Shown one piece after another: positions 1 through 8,687 of a stretch of DNA of 64,000 nucleotides. Location of the stretch: the NCBI RefSeq assembly GCF_900142805.1, contig NZ_FRCF01000002.1, positions 839,651-903,650 on the forward strand, in the 5' to 3' direction. This DNA comes from Lacicoccus alkaliphilus DSM 16010. Lineage in GTDB: Bacteria; Bacillota; Bacilli; Staphylococcales; Salinicoccaceae. Made by a program: the position numbers and the translations under genes. Below the pieces are notes generated by a model, which was given only the letters and a program-made list of their open reading frames with translations, did not search any database and was not told the DNA's origin. The stretch's first letter is position 1. Each line of letters begins with the position of its first letter.

Positions 1-367
1 TCTGCTGCTCGATGGTCGGCCTCGGGCCCACCAGGCTCATATCCCCCTTCAGTACATTGAAGAGCTGCGGCAGTTCATCCACTTTCAACCTTCTGATCGT
101 TCTGCCGAATGCCGTGAGCCGCTCCTCATCCTTATCGAATGCAAAATTGTTTTCCGCTTCGGCATCCGCCTTCATGCTCCTGAATTTGAATATGACATAA
201 GGTGCTTCTGCCCGCCCCACCCGCTGCTGCAAGAAAAAGACCGGACCCGGCATGGTCAAAATGATCGTCACCGCAGTCGCAATCAGCAGAGGCGACAACA
301 CGACCAGCAATAGGGCGCTCACAAAGACATCGATGCCCCGCTTGATCTTCAAGTGCCTGTCCTTCAT
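1..367 (-). CDS. Sugar-phosphate transferase (bacterial sugar transferase family), 3' part cut by window
   Basis: Reading leftward from the ATG at 365-367 gives about 122 residues with no stop before the window edge, so the C-terminus is missing. The start has a GGAGGGGG ribosome site about 6 bases upstream. Visible family marks are the basic start KRGIDV followed by a hydrophobic membrane segment (about residues 13-38), then GPVFFLQQRVG, FKFRSM, and DELPQLFNVLKGDMSLVGPRP-like signature residues near the cut. This family (PF02397, WcaJ/CapM type) moves a sugar phosphate to undecaprenyl phosphate to start exopolysaccharide or capsule synthesis at the inner face of the membrane. The sugar cannot be deduced. 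Neighbouring polysaccharide genes presumably lie left of the window. Confidence 0.88.
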   Translation of the reverse strand, partial: MKDRHLKIKRGIDVFVSALLLVVLSPLLIATAVTIILTMPGPVFFLQQRVGRAEAPYVIFKFRSMKADAEAENNFAFDKDEERLTAFGRTIRRLKVDELPQLFNVLKGDMSLVGPRPTIEQQ

Positions 368-570
368 CACCAGTCCCCCTCCGGGCCTCTAAAAGTGCAC
401 GCCTCATAATTGTAATTATAATCCTTTATTGAATTAATACCCATAACCCTATAATAATCTCATTTTAGAGATATGTCCATATAAAATTTTAATTATTCAT
501 AACTGTCTGAATACTTTTCATGCCATGCCGTGCCCGTCCCCATGCGGCTCAATTACCTTTGAACACAAAA

Positions 571-595
571 ATCCCGGGGACGGCGCCCCCGGGAT
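571..595 (-). terminator. Terminator of the peptide-binding protein gene
   Basis: A 9-bp perfect stem (ATCCCGGGG / CCCCGGGAT) with a 7-base loop is followed on the minus strand by TTTTTGTG. It lies 48 bases after the stop of the leftward binding-protein gene, a standard intrinsic terminator. Confidence 0.85.
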
Positions 596-642
596 CTTTG
601 TCATATATCATATTACTTATCCTGTACTTCCCACGTCATTTC

Positions 643-2331
643 CTATTCGGGAAAGGTGACGTTCTCAAGCCTGATGATGCCCACCGGATCGAGCTCAACG
701 TCCTCGATCAATGTTTCATTGACCCCGATGCCGAGTTCCGCATAATACAATGGTGCAACCGGCAGGTCTTCCCTCAGGATCAGCTGGGCTTCTTCATATA
801 ACGTCTCACGTTCGCCTTCATCACTGGACTGCTGTGCCTGATCGAGCAGGCCGTCAAGTTCGGTGTTGGAGTAGAACCAGCGGTTGCCGGAGCCGTCCTG
901 GCTGTCCGTATGGAACATCGGATGCAGGCCGTAGTCCGCATCGCCGGTCACGCTGACCCAGCCGAGGATGAACATGTCATGCGTCCCTTCCCTCGCCTTG
1001 TCCAAAAATGCACCGTATTCAAACTGTTCTATCTCCGCTTCGATGCCGAGCTCACCGAGCGTTTCCTGGATATATATGGCGATGTTCACCGTCTCTTCGG
1101 AATCCGAGACCCAGAGCGTCGTGTCGAAGCCGTCGGCGACATCGGTTTCAGCCAGATATTCCCTCGCCTGCTCCATGTCATATTCGATTTCCTCCAGGCT
1201 GTCCGCATGGCCGTTCACAGCCGGTGAGATATGGCTCGAAGCATGGGTGCCCCGGTCATTCAGGACACCTTCGATGATGCTTTCACGGTCGATGGCTGAT
1301 GAAATCGCCCGTCTGACGTTCGGATCGTCGAAAGGCTCATTTTCCGTATGGAATGCCAGGTACGTCATGCCGAGACCGTCCTGATCGATGACGTCCGTAT
1401 CTTCATGGTCGCGCACCCTGTCGATGTTGTCCGCATCCACCTCTTCGGTGATCATGATGCCGCCGGTTTCAAGTTCAGCGAGACGGGCGGCATTTTCAGG
1501 GATGACCCGGTATGTCACCGTACCGAAGTTGCGTTCACCGCCATGGTAGTCCTCGAATTTTTCCAGGACGATCTCACTCCCCGGATCCCTGCTCTCGAAT
1601 TGAAGGTGTCCTGTGCCGTCCGGATTGTCGGAGACTACAGAACCGATATGCTCACTCATCGCTTCTGAAGCTTCCTCGAATTCATCTCCGCCCTCTTCCC
1701 TCAACTCATAGTATTCCTCAAGTGAAAGGTCGAGCTCGGCCGCTTCGATCGCGCTCTCATAATCCTCATCGATGACCTCCTTGCTGAGGATGCCGCTCGT
1801 GTTGTGCGCAAGATGGTTGAGAAGCGGTGCAAAGGCATATTCCGTATGCATCAGCAGTTCGTGGTCACCGACCACTTCCACATCTTCGATCACTTCAAAG
1901 AGGAATGCTGCGGTGGAAGCGACCGTCGGGTCGAGCATGCGGTCCAATGTCGCTTCGACATCTTCAGCCGTGAAATCCGAGCCGTTGTGGAAAGTGACGC
2001 CCTCCTTCAATTCAAAGCGCCAGAGGTCATCCTCTTCCTGCTCCCAGGACTCGGCGAGCCCCGGCTCAAGCTCCATTTCCGCATTCTGATGGATCAGTGT
2101 ATCAAAAATCTGCGTCCTCACCTGGGCGGAGGGGATGTCATTGGATCCGTGGGGATCCACGGCGACAGGCTCCCGCATCATGCCGATGACGATGTCCTCC
2201 TCCTGTGCCTCCGCCTCCCCGGCGCCGTCCTCCTGTGCGTCGTCCTCCACGTCCGCATCATCCGTACAGGCTGCAAGGACGAACAGAAGTGCCAACATTA
2301 AAACAGTAAAATGAAATTTCCGTTGCTTCAT
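643..2331 (-). CDS. Oligopeptide/dipeptide ABC transporter substrate-binding lipoprotein
   Basis: 562 residues. The N-terminus is a lipoprotein signal with lipobox LAAC (Cys about residue 22), followed by an acidic linker. The mature part has the SBP_bac_5 pattern: PVAVDPHGS near the start, IFDTL, LEPGLAESW, FELKEGVTFHNGSDFTAEDV, and later RRAISSAIDRESI and a C-terminal LPVAPLYY. Family proteins (OppA/DppA/GsiB type) bind peptides, nickel or glutathione outside the membrane and pass them to an ABC permease. No permease or ATPase gene is adjacent, so this is an orphan binding protein that must use components coded elsewhere, or act alone. Its promoter carries a cre site, suggesting carbon catabolite control. 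The ligand is unknown. Confidence 0.9.
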   Translation of the reverse strand: MKQRKFHFTVLMLALLFVLAACTDDADVEDDAQEDGAGEAEAQEEDIVIGMMREPVAVDPHGSNDIPSAQVRTQIFDTLIHQNAEMELEPGLAESWEQEEDDLWRFELKEGVTFHNGSDFTAEDVEATLDRMLDPTVASTAAFLFEVIEDVEVVGDHELLMHTEYAFAPLLNHLAHNTSGILSKEVIDEDYESAIEAAELDLSLEEYYELREEGGDEFEEASEAMSEHIGSVVSDNPDGTGHLQFESRDPGSEIVLEKFEDYHGGERNFGTVTYRVIPENAARLAELETGGIMITEEVDADNIDRVRDHEDTDVIDQDGLGMTYLAFHTENEPFDDPNVRRAISSAIDRESIIEGVLNDRGTHASSHISPAVNGHADSLEEIEYDMEQAREYLAETDVADGFDTTLWVSDSEETVNIAIYIQETLGELGIEAEIEQFEYGAFLDKAREGTHDMFILGWVSVTGDADYGLHPMFHTDSQDGSGNRWFYSNTELDGLLDQAQQSSDEGERETLYEEAQLILREDLPVAPLYYAELGIGVNETLIEDVELDPVGIIRLENVTFPE

Positions 2332-2362
2332 AAAGAACCCCCTGATATTTTAATTCCGTATA

Positions 2363-2391
2363 ATTATATATTATAATGAAAACGATTACAA
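2363..2391 (-). promoter_or_regulatory. Sigma-A promoter with embedded cre site for the binding-protein gene
   Basis: On the minus strand a -35 TTGTAA (2386-2391) and -10 TATAAT (2363-2368) are separated by exactly 17 bases. TGAAAACGATTACA (2377-2390) matches the CcpA cre consensus TGWNANCGNTNWCA at every position on both strands and overlaps the -35 and spacer, a layout expected to give catabolite repression. Confidence 0.75.
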
Positions 2392-2469
2392 TATCATTTC
2401 AATGCTTTTTGAATATTCTTTTGACCGCTTACAATCGTGATCGATCTGCATATTACAGGAGGGGGGGGA

Positions 2470-2517
2470 ATGTTTGATTCACGCCATAAAGGTAATGGAA
2501 TATTGAATGCACATTGA
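2470..2517 (+). CDS. Possible 15-codon leader ORF behind a G8 ribosome site
   Basis: An ATG at 2470 follows AGGAGGGGGGGGA, an extended Shine-Dalgarno containing eight consecutive G. The ORF codes for 15 residues and stops at 2517, 49 bases before the subtilase start. The strong ribosome site is the only support. It may be a leader peptide coupled to the protease gene or may be chance. Confidence 0.25.
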   Translation: MFDSRHKGNGILNAH

Positions 2518-2566
2518 TGCCACAGCCCTTGGCACATGATGAATATATGAAAGGGAGGACGATCAT

Positions 2567-3883
2567 ATGAGCAAAAGACAGAGAGTATGGTTTGAAGAGA
2601 ACGACGGCAAGCTCGATCCAGGCCTCGTCGCACAGCTCAGGAATATAAGGAAGCAGGATTACCGGGCGGCGGAGGCGATGCCTGAAGAAATCCCGGTGAT
2701 CATCAAATGCAGGAAAACATCGGGGGAAGATGAGAAAGAGGACCTGATCCGCACATGCAACGCGGACGGCCTCGGCCATATGAATGCGGAAATACGCATC
2801 ATCAACAGTGTGAAAGGCGCCCTCACCCCCGAAAAGATCAAGGAGGTCAGACACCACCACGCAGTGGATAAGATATATTACGACCGGCCGGTCCAGGCCT
2901 ACCTCGACATCACGGATGATCAGATCGGCTCGAGGCGCATCAGGGAGCAGCACCAGCTGAGCGGGAAAGGCGTGACGATTGCAGTGCTCGACACCGGCAT
3001 CCACCCGCATGCGGACCTGACGACGCCGGAAGACCGCATCATCGCCTTCCATGACCTGATCAACGGGGAGACCGAGCCTTATGACGACGACGGCCACGGC
3101 ACACATTGCGCCGGCGACGCCGCGGGCAACGGCGCCATGTCCGGCGGCACGTACACAGGCCCCGCGCCGGAAGCATCACTCGTCGGCGTCAAAGTCCTCG
3201 ACGGCGCGGGCGGCGGCAGCCTGTCCACCATCATCGAAGGCATCGAATGGTGCATGGACCACAGGGATGCGCACAATATAGACATCCTTTCATTATCACT
3301 CGGCGCCGAAGCCTACGAATCCTTCAGGGATGACCCGCTGTCCGTTGCAGCCCAGCAGGCGTGGCACAGCGGACTCATCGTCTGTGCCGCGGCAGGCAAC
3401 AGCGGGCCCGCCCCGTCCACGATCGGCACGCCCGCCATCAACCCGTTCATCATCACCGTCGGTGCAGCCGACGACCAGGATACCGTCGACCGTTCGGATG
3501 ATACGATCGCGGAATTCTCAAGCCGCGGGCCGACCATCGACCAGTTCGTGAAACCCGACATCTATGCACCCGGCACCGACATCATCTCACTGCGTGCACC
3601 CGGTTCAGCCGCGGAGACGGAACTTGCTGAACAGATCATCGATGACCACTACATCCAGATGTCAGGCACGTCCATGGCGACACCGATCTGCGCAGGCGTC
3701 ATCGCGCTGATGCTTGAGGCGAGCCCCGCGCTCAGCCCGAATGACATCAAGAGCATCCTTCAGATGACCGGTGAGCCCGCGTTCGGCAGCCAGTGGGGAT
3801 ATCTCGAGGCACAAAGTGCCGTCAATATCTCTTTGAGCTATGCCGAGAACCTGCAGAAATCGGCCTCGGGCCACAGCTGGTAG
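2567..3883 (+). CDS. Intracellular subtilisin-family serine protease (AprX-like)
   Basis: 438 residues, close to the length of Bacillus AprX (about 442). There is no signal peptide, so it should act in the cytoplasm. The S8 catalytic triad is visible: Asp142 in VLDTGIHPH, His177 in DGHGTHCAG, and Ser369 in SGTSMATPICAG; the oxyanion Asn lies in AAGNSGP. An N-terminal extension of roughly 100 residues precedes the catalytic domain and may act as a short inhibitory or folding region. The start has GGGAGG 8 bases upstream. It stands alone between a leftward promoter and the rightward copper-protein gene. Substrates are unknown. Confidence 0.93.
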   Translation: MSKRQRVWFEENDGKLDPGLVAQLRNIRKQDYRAAEAMPEEIPVIIKCRKTSGEDEKEDLIRTCNADGLGHMNAEIRIINSVKGALTPEKIKEVRHHHAVDKIYYDRPVQAYLDITDDQIGSRRIREQHQLSGKGVTIAVLDTGIHPHADLTTPEDRIIAFHDLINGETEPYDDDGHGTHCAGDAAGNGAMSGGTYTGPAPEASLVGVKVLDGAGGGSLSTIIEGIEWCMDHRDAHNIDILSLSLGAEAYESFRDDPLSVAAQQAWHSGLIVCAAAGNSGPAPSTIGTPAINPFIITVGAADDQDTVDRSDDTIAEFSSRGPTIDQFVKPDIYAPGTDIISLRAPGSAAETELAEQIIDDHYIQMSGTSMATPICAGVIALMLEASPALSPNDIKSILQMTGEPAFGSQWGYLEAQSAVNISLSYAENLQKSASGHSW

Positions 3884-3987
3884 ACGGTGAATGAAACCTC
3901 CATGGATCCTTTTATTCACACCATTGGTTTTAAAATCGGGGATTCGGGAAACCGTATCATGAATATCATTCTTTAGGAGGTCTTGAA

Positions 3988-4314
3988 ATGGCGCATGAAC
4001 AACATCAACAGCTGATTGATGCACTGCATGAATGCATGGAGGCGTGCAACCACTGCTTTGATGCATGCCTGCAGGAAGAAGACGTGAAGATGATGGCCGA
4101 CTGCATCAGACTGGACCGTGAATGTGCGGATATGTGTGCATATGTTGAACAGGCCGCAACAAGGAACTCCCCATTCGTAAAGGAACTCGCCGGCGTATGT
4201 GCCACAATCTGCGAGGCATGCGGCAACGAGTGCAGGAAACATGACCACGACCACTGCCAGAAATGTGCGGAAGCGTGCTTCAAATGTGCAGAAGCGTGTA
4301 AGCAGGCGGCGTAA
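3988..4314 (+). CDS. Cys-rich four-helix-bundle copper-binding protein (Csp3-like, DUF326)
   Basis: 108 residues with repeated CxxxC spacing (HECMEACNHCFDAC, RECADMC, CATICEACGNEC, CQKCAEACFKCAEAC). This is the pattern of the cytosolic copper-storage proteins of the Csp3/YhjQ type, where Cys side chains line the core of a four-helix bundle and hold many Cu(I) ions. There is no signal peptide. The ribosome site AGGAGG is 8 bases before the ATG. No copper ATPase or CsoR-type regulator is adjacent, so it seems a single-gene unit. The metal preference follows from family knowledge, not from sequence alone. Confidence 0.9.
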   Translation: MAHEQHQQLIDALHECMEACNHCFDACLQEEDVKMMADCIRLDRECADMCAYVEQAATRNSPFVKELAGVCATICEACGNECRKHDHDHCQKCAEACFKCAEACKQAA

Positions 4315-4353
4315 TTTATATCACTCCGGATCGTTCTATATCAAGGGACAAAA

Positions 4354-4389
4354 GAAAGCAGGCCTCCACTAAACTGTGGGCCTGCTTTC
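4354..4389. terminator. Shared terminator between convergent genes
   Basis: A perfect 11-bp stem (GAAAGCAGGCC / GGCCTGCTTTC) with a 14-base loop lies between the copper-protein stop (4314) and the stop of the leftward GntR gene (4396), with T-rich or A-rich flanks on both sides. It probably serves both directions. Confidence 0.85.
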
Positions 4390-4395
4390 ATGTTT

Positions 4396-5067
4396 TCATT
4401 CATCTGAAGCGAGCATATCCGTATACATACTCTTGGTTCGGTCAAGATGTGTTTTTATTGCTTCGGTCATACCTGCTTTATCCCTATTTTCCAACATCTT
4501 GATTATCTCACGGTGTTCTTTTATGACTTCGGCCATCCTTCCCTTCTTCCTGATGGCCTGTGCACCGATAAGAATAGTCAGGTTGTGGAACAAGTCGTAT
4601 GACTCCAAAAAAATGTTATATTCCGAGATGAGGAACATCTCTCTGTGAAATTTTTTATCTACCAGCATAAACCGATATCCATCTTCTTCAACTACTGTTT
4701 CTTCCTGCTTAACTAAAATTCTTTTTAAGCCTTCGATTTTTTCCGGCGTGAGATTATCGAACAATGGATCGATGATCTCTTTTTCAATGACATACCTCAA
4801 CAGGAAAATCTGTTCAACTTCTTCAAGGGAATGTGTTTTGATTTTATAACCTTTTCTGGGTTTGAACTCGATCAGATTCTCGCTGACCAGGTCCTGCATC
4901 GCTTCCCTTAAAGGGGTTCTTGAAACATTCAACTGTTCCGCCAGGGAACTTTCAGTAATAAAGTCGTCAGATGGAAAATTGTTATTGAGAATGATTTCCT
5001 TCAAAGATGCATAAATGGTATCCTTCAAAGTCTTTCTCTTGATTTCCTTAATTTTAAAACTCCCCAT
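4396..5067 (-). CDS. GntR-family regulator, FCD (FadR-like) subfamily
   Basis: 223 residues from the ATG at 5067, chosen because AAAGGACG sits 9 bases upstream; an upstream TTG at 5088 has no ribosome site. The N-terminal winged helix (about residues 15-75: FITESSLAEQLNVSRTPLREA, then FKPRKGYKI) is followed by an all-helical FCD domain with the metal/ligand residues expected in this subfamily (for example His in VDKKFHREM and HREIIK). It is the last gene of the leftward DUF2848-amidase-TRAP operon and very likely controls it in response to the transported acid or a breakdown product. A TGTATACA palindrome at the operon promoter is the likely binding site. Confidence 0.9.
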   Translation of the reverse strand: MGSFKIKEIKRKTLKDTIYASLKEIILNNNFPSDDFITESSLAEQLNVSRTPLREAMQDLVSENLIEFKPRKGYKIKTHSLEEVEQIFLLRYVIEKEIIDPLFDNLTPEKIEGLKRILVKQEETVVEEDGYRFMLVDKKFHREMFLISEYNIFLESYDLFHNLTILIGAQAIRKKGRMAEVIKEHREIIKMLENRDKAGMTEAIKTHLDRTKSMYTDMLASDE

Positions 5068-5091
5068 ATGCCAACGTCCTTTGCTCAAATA

Positions 5092-6375
5092 TTATCGTGA
5101 CATCCATTCAACAGGGAACATGATCAGTCCCGGCATATAAGTCACAATCACCAATACGGCTATGAGTATACCCACTTGAGGGAATAAATGCTTGAACATT
5201 ATCGGCACTTTCTGTTTAGCAATGGATGATACTACAAACAAACATACACCAAGTGGCGGGGTGACCATTCCGATGGTCAGGTTGACTGCCAGTATGATTC
5301 CGAAATGTACCGGATCGATTCCGACTGCCAATACCATCGGTGCAAATAATGGTGTGAATATCGTCACGGCACTGATTGTATCGATGAATGTACCCGCTAG
5401 TAGCAGGATGATGTTTATGATCAGCAATAAAAGAATCGGATTATCTGCAGCAAAGCCCATCAAGTCCATCAGTTGACCCGGTATGCTCTCATAGTTGATA
5501 TACCAGATGAAGACGGAGGCTGATGCAATCAGGAAAATAATACCCGCTGTTGTTCCGGCACTGTTTTTCAGTACATTCCATAAATCCTTGACGGATATTT
5601 CTTTATAGACAAAGATGGAGATGATCAAAGCATAGAAAACAGCAATCACCCCGGACTCTGTCGCAGTGAATATTCCTGATATGATACCGCCTATTATAAT
5701 GACCGGCATCAATAAAGCCAATATCGCATCCTTCAAGGAAAGCATGAATGTCTTGAAACTTACTTTGTTACCTTTTATCACATAGCCATGCTTCTTGCCT
5801 ATGATGATGCTGTATGCTGCTAGCCCCAGTGCCATCAGGACGCCGGGAAGTATACCCGTTATGAAGAGATCGCTGATTGATACACTTGCTATCACTCCGT
5901 ATAAAATCAAAACGATACTCGGAGGTATGATCGGCCCTATGGTTGAGGAGGTCGCAATCAGGGAAGTGGTGAAACCCTGATCATAACCTTCTTTCAGCAT
6001 AGTCGGTATCAGCATGCCGCCGATTGCTGCTGCAGCTGCGATAGCTGTGCCCGTCAAGGCAGAAAAGAACACACTGCTTATGATGACCACTAAAGCCAGT
6101 CCACCGGGGATAGGTCCTACAATGATTTTTGAAAAGTCTATCAGACGTTGGGAAATACCGCCCTTTGCCATGATTTCTCCCGCCAGGATGAATAAAGGAA
6201 TCGCGACGAGCGTGAAACTGTTCACTCCGCTGAAAATATTCCGCGGCACGTTTGAAAGCAGGCTGAAATCATTAGCTGCAATTCCCACCACCGATATGAA
6301 GGCCATGGCGAATGCCACCGGCACCCTGGCTATTATCAAAATAAACAGAAGTATTATCAGACCCAACCAAAGCAT
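5092..6375 (-). CDS. TRAP transporter large permease (DctM/SiaM type), first set
   Basis: 427 residues of almost continuous membrane segments, as expected for the 12-helix ion-coupled TRAP subunit. Family marks include MAKGGISQRLIDF, SALTGTAIAAAAAIGG, STIGPIIPPSIVLILYG and NLTIGMVTPPLGVCLF. It works with the small subunit (overlapping upstream by 19 bases) and the DctP lipoprotein to import an organic acid using a sodium gradient. An AGGAGG lies 12 bases before the ATG. Substrate is not predictable from this subunit; the neighbouring amidase and DUF2848 genes suggest an amide or carboxylic acid. Confidence 0.93.
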   Translation of the reverse strand: MLWLGLIILLFILIIARVPVAFAMAFISVVGIAANDFSLLSNVPRNIFSGVNSFTLVAIPLFILAGEIMAKGGISQRLIDFSKIIVGPIPGGLALVVIISSVFFSALTGTAIAAAAAIGGMLIPTMLKEGYDQGFTTSLIATSSTIGPIIPPSIVLILYGVIASVSISDLFITGILPGVLMALGLAAYSIIIGKKHGYVIKGNKVSFKTFMLSLKDAILALLMPVIIIGGIISGIFTATESGVIAVFYALIISIFVYKEISVKDLWNVLKNSAGTTAGIIFLIASASVFIWYINYESIPGQLMDLMGFAADNPILLLLIINIILLLAGTFIDTISAVTIFTPLFAPMVLAVGIDPVHFGIILAVNLTIGMVTPPLGVCLFVVSSIAKQKVPIMFKHLFPQVGILIAVLVIVTYMPGLIMFPVEWMSR

Positions 6376-6830
6376 AATTTAATCAGCCTCCTGACATAAA
6401 AGTAGATCATCATGATGGAAAATACCGGTACGGCCATATATAAGTATGCTCTTTGAATAGGCAGGGATGATAATGTCTGTCCCGTATCAAGGTTCAGTTG
6501 GACCAATTCAAAACCATAATAGACAAAGACACCCAATACAAATATAGCTATGAGACACTCCAATATGCTTAGAAATCCATCCAGCTTCTTTGGCAGCTTA
6601 TCGAACAGATCCACCACCAGATGCTCATTTTTACTTACCAGATAAGCTGCCCCGGAAAACACACTATAGACGAAGCAGAGCATAAGAAATTCCTGGGACC
6701 AGGGCAGGCTTATCTGAAGGAAGTACCTGAACACCACTTGGATGAAAGTGACAATAACGGTTACCAGCAAAGTGATGACCATTACTGTTTCCAATATCTT
6801 TGAAAGAGTTACGTCTATTTTGTTTATCAT
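6357..6830 (-). CDS. TRAP transporter small permease (DctQ type), first set
   Basis: 157 residues with four hydrophobic helices. The family marks VVFRYFLQISLPWSQEFLM and EHLVVDLF are present. It forms the membrane complex with the DctM protein; the two genes overlap, implying coupled translation. It starts 14 bases after the end of the dctP gene. Confidence 0.9.
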   Translation of the reverse strand: MINKIDVTLSKILETVMVITLLVTVIVTFIQVVFRYFLQISLPWSQEFLMLCFVYSVFSGAAYLVSKNEHLVVDLFDKLPKKLDGFLSILECLIAIFVLGVFVYYGFELVQLNLDTGQTLSSLPIQRAYLYMAVPVFSIMMIYFYVRRLIKLCFGWV

Positions 6831-6844
6831 TTTCTCACAACCTG

Positions 6845-7867
6845 TCAGTCAGCATTTCTTAAGCCTTCAACTATCTCTTCCGGCACTTCATCTGAAACTG
6901 CTTCTGCTACATCTGAAGTTGCTTCTCTGAATGCATCTCTGTTCGGTTCAGTGATGGTGATGCCTTCTTCTTCCAACATGGCAGTGATTTCATCTTCTCT
7001 TTCATCAAGGAAGTTTCTTTGATAATCTCTTGCTTCAGCAAAGGCACTTTCGATCGCTTCCACTTCGACATCGGATAAACTTTCATAGAAATCAAGGTTC
7101 ATCATAGTGGCTGCAGGAGAGTAAGTATGGCCGGTCAAGGACACATAATCCTGCACCTCATAAAAGTTCATGGAATCAATTGTCGGCAGCGGGTTTTCCT
7201 GACCATCAACCACACCCTGGTCAAGTGCAGAATACAATTCATTGAAGTCTACAGGTGTTGGATTCGCTCCAAGCGCCCTCATATGCTGCTCCCAAACATC
7301 TGCCGGCTGCACACGTATACTCAGCCCTTCCATATCTTCCGGCTCAACGATTTCCCTTGAGTCATTCGTCATGTGTCTCATGCCAACCTCCCAATAACCG
7401 AGGCCTTTCATGCCATTCTCTTCAGCAAGGTCCAGAAGTTCTTGTCCTTCTTCTCCATCGAGGGCATTATATGCATGCTCTTTATCCTCAAAGATATACG
7501 GGATGCCAAAAACATTCATTTCAGGAATCGTGTTTGCGAGGTTACTGTCGGCAGCTACAGTCGTCATTTCGAGCGATCCACCAATGACCTGCTCTATCGC
7601 ATCGCCTTCAGAGCCCAAAGATGCATTCGGGTGGATTTCCACCGTCATATCGACATCTTCGTTGGATTCAAGGATCTCCTTGAATTCTGATGCTGCTATA
7701 TGATACTGGTGTTCCTCGGAACCTGTATGGGCCAGTTTTATCGTCCTTTGTTCTGTACCGTTTTCAGCATCACCGTTTGACTCCCCATTATCTTCACCTG
7801 CATCGTCTCCACCACATGCGGCTAATGCGAGAACCATGATCAATAATAATCCATAAATTTTCTTCAT
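6845..7867 (-). CDS. TRAP transporter substrate-binding lipoprotein (DctP type), first set
   Basis: 340 residues starting at the ATG at 7867, which has AGGGGGAG upstream and is followed by a lipoprotein signal with lipobox LAAC (Cys about residue 18). A longer upstream reading lacks a ribosome site. DctP-family marks are LAHTGSEEHQYHIAA, AIEQVIGGSLEMTTVAADS, GLSIRVQPADVWEQHMRALGANPTPVDF and YSALDQGVVDGQENP; the Arg in IRVQP is the usual carboxylate anchor. It captures an organic acid outside the membrane. Confidence 0.93.
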   Translation of the reverse strand: MKKIYGLLLIMVLALAACGGDDAGEDNGESNGDAENGTEQRTIKLAHTGSEEHQYHIAASEFKEILESNEDVDMTVEIHPNASLGSEGDAIEQVIGGSLEMTTVAADSNLANTIPEMNVFGIPYIFEDKEHAYNALDGEEGQELLDLAEENGMKGLGYWEVGMRHMTNDSREIVEPEDMEGLSIRVQPADVWEQHMRALGANPTPVDFNELYSALDQGVVDGQENPLPTIDSMNFYEVQDYVSLTGHTYSPAATMMNLDFYESLSDVEVEAIESAFAEARDYQRNFLDEREDEITAMLEEEGITITEPNRDAFREATSDVAEAVSDEVPEEIVEGLRNAD

Positions 7868-7889
7868 TTTAACTCCCCCTAATTTTTGT

Positions 7890-8684
7890 TTATAAGAATT
7901 TGTACATCTCTTTTCTGCGACTGTCAAAAATCGGTATATCTTTCCTGACTTCGTCGATATAATCCAAATCAATTTCCGCTTTCAGAATCTCTTCCTCATC
8001 CGTAGACCCCTGGACCAATGCTTCGCCGAAAGGATTATATACAACGCTGTTGCCCGCAAATGTTGTACCATTATCCTGTGTACCGATGCTGTTGGAAGCA
8101 ACGATATAACATTGGTTCTCTATCGCCCTCGCACGAAGCAGGGTCAGCCAATGATCTTTCCTGGCCAACGGCCATTCAGCGACTACAAAAATGACTTTCG
8201 CTTCCTGAAGTACAAGGTCCCTGAACAATTCAGGGAAGCGCAGATCATAACATATGACCAAACCGGCATTTTCGCCCAATAGATCAAAAGTTTCAGAAGT
8301 GTCTTTCCCTCCTGCCAGAAATGCAGGTTCATTCAACATCGGAACAAGGTGCATTTTTGAATATTGGTGTCGTTGTTCACCGCTCTTATCTACGTAAAAT
8401 GCCGTATTGTATACTTCGCCATCGACCTTATTCGGAATCGAACCAGCAACTACGTTGACTGAGTACTTCCCGGCAAGTCCGGAAATCTCAGTTTTGATCG
8501 GCTCCAGTTCGTTCGCGGCATGAACATCTATATTTTCAAGGTCATAACCCGATGTCCACATTTCAGGAAGCACCACCACATCATCTTCCTGCAGATCCGC
8601 TGCCTCGAATAATGATTTGACTTTATTCAGGTTCTTTTCCACGTCACCGTAATATACGTCATATTGAAATATAACTACTCTCAT
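7890..8684 (-). CDS. Carbon-nitrogen hydrolase (nitrilase superfamily amidase)
   Basis: 264 residues, normal for the omega-amidase/YafV branch. The Glu-Lys-Cys triad is visible: Glu41 in LPEMWTSGYD, Lys110 in YSKMHLVP, Cys145 in GLVICYDLRFPELFR. These enzymes hydrolyse amides (for example 2-oxoglutaramate) to acid and ammonia in the cytoplasm. AAGGAG precedes the ATG. It sits 3 bases after the DUF2848 gene and 22 bases before dctP, so it belongs to the same transport and breakdown operon. The amide it acts on is unknown. Confidence 0.9.
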   Translation of the reverse strand: MRVVIFQYDVYYGDVEKNLNKVKSLFEAADLQEDDVVVLPEMWTSGYDLENIDVHAANELEPIKTEISGLAGKYSVNVVAGSIPNKVDGEVYNTAFYVDKSGEQRHQYSKMHLVPMLNEPAFLAGGKDTSETFDLLGENAGLVICYDLRFPELFRDLVLQEAKVIFVVAEWPLARKDHWLTLLRARAIENQCYIVASNSIGTQDNGTTFAGNSVVYNPFGEALVQGSTDEEEILKAEIDLDYIDEVRKDIPIFDSRRKEMYKFL

Positions 8685-8687
8685 CGT

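Noticed and set aside
132..407. Leftward 91-codon ORF at the left edge
   Set aside because: It is a shadow of the sugar transferase frame that starts at 367, which has the ribosome site and family motifs.
1804..2301. Long rightward ORFs opposite the binding-protein gene
   Set aside because: They have no ribosome sites or family features and mirror the GC-rich coding strand; the same holds for opposite-strand ORFs over hyuA, hyuB, the acyltransferases and uxaC.
3988..4314. Ferredoxin-like iron-sulfur protein
   Set aside because: Cys spacing is CxxxC along helices rather than CxxCxxCxxxCP; it fits the copper-storage four-helix family.
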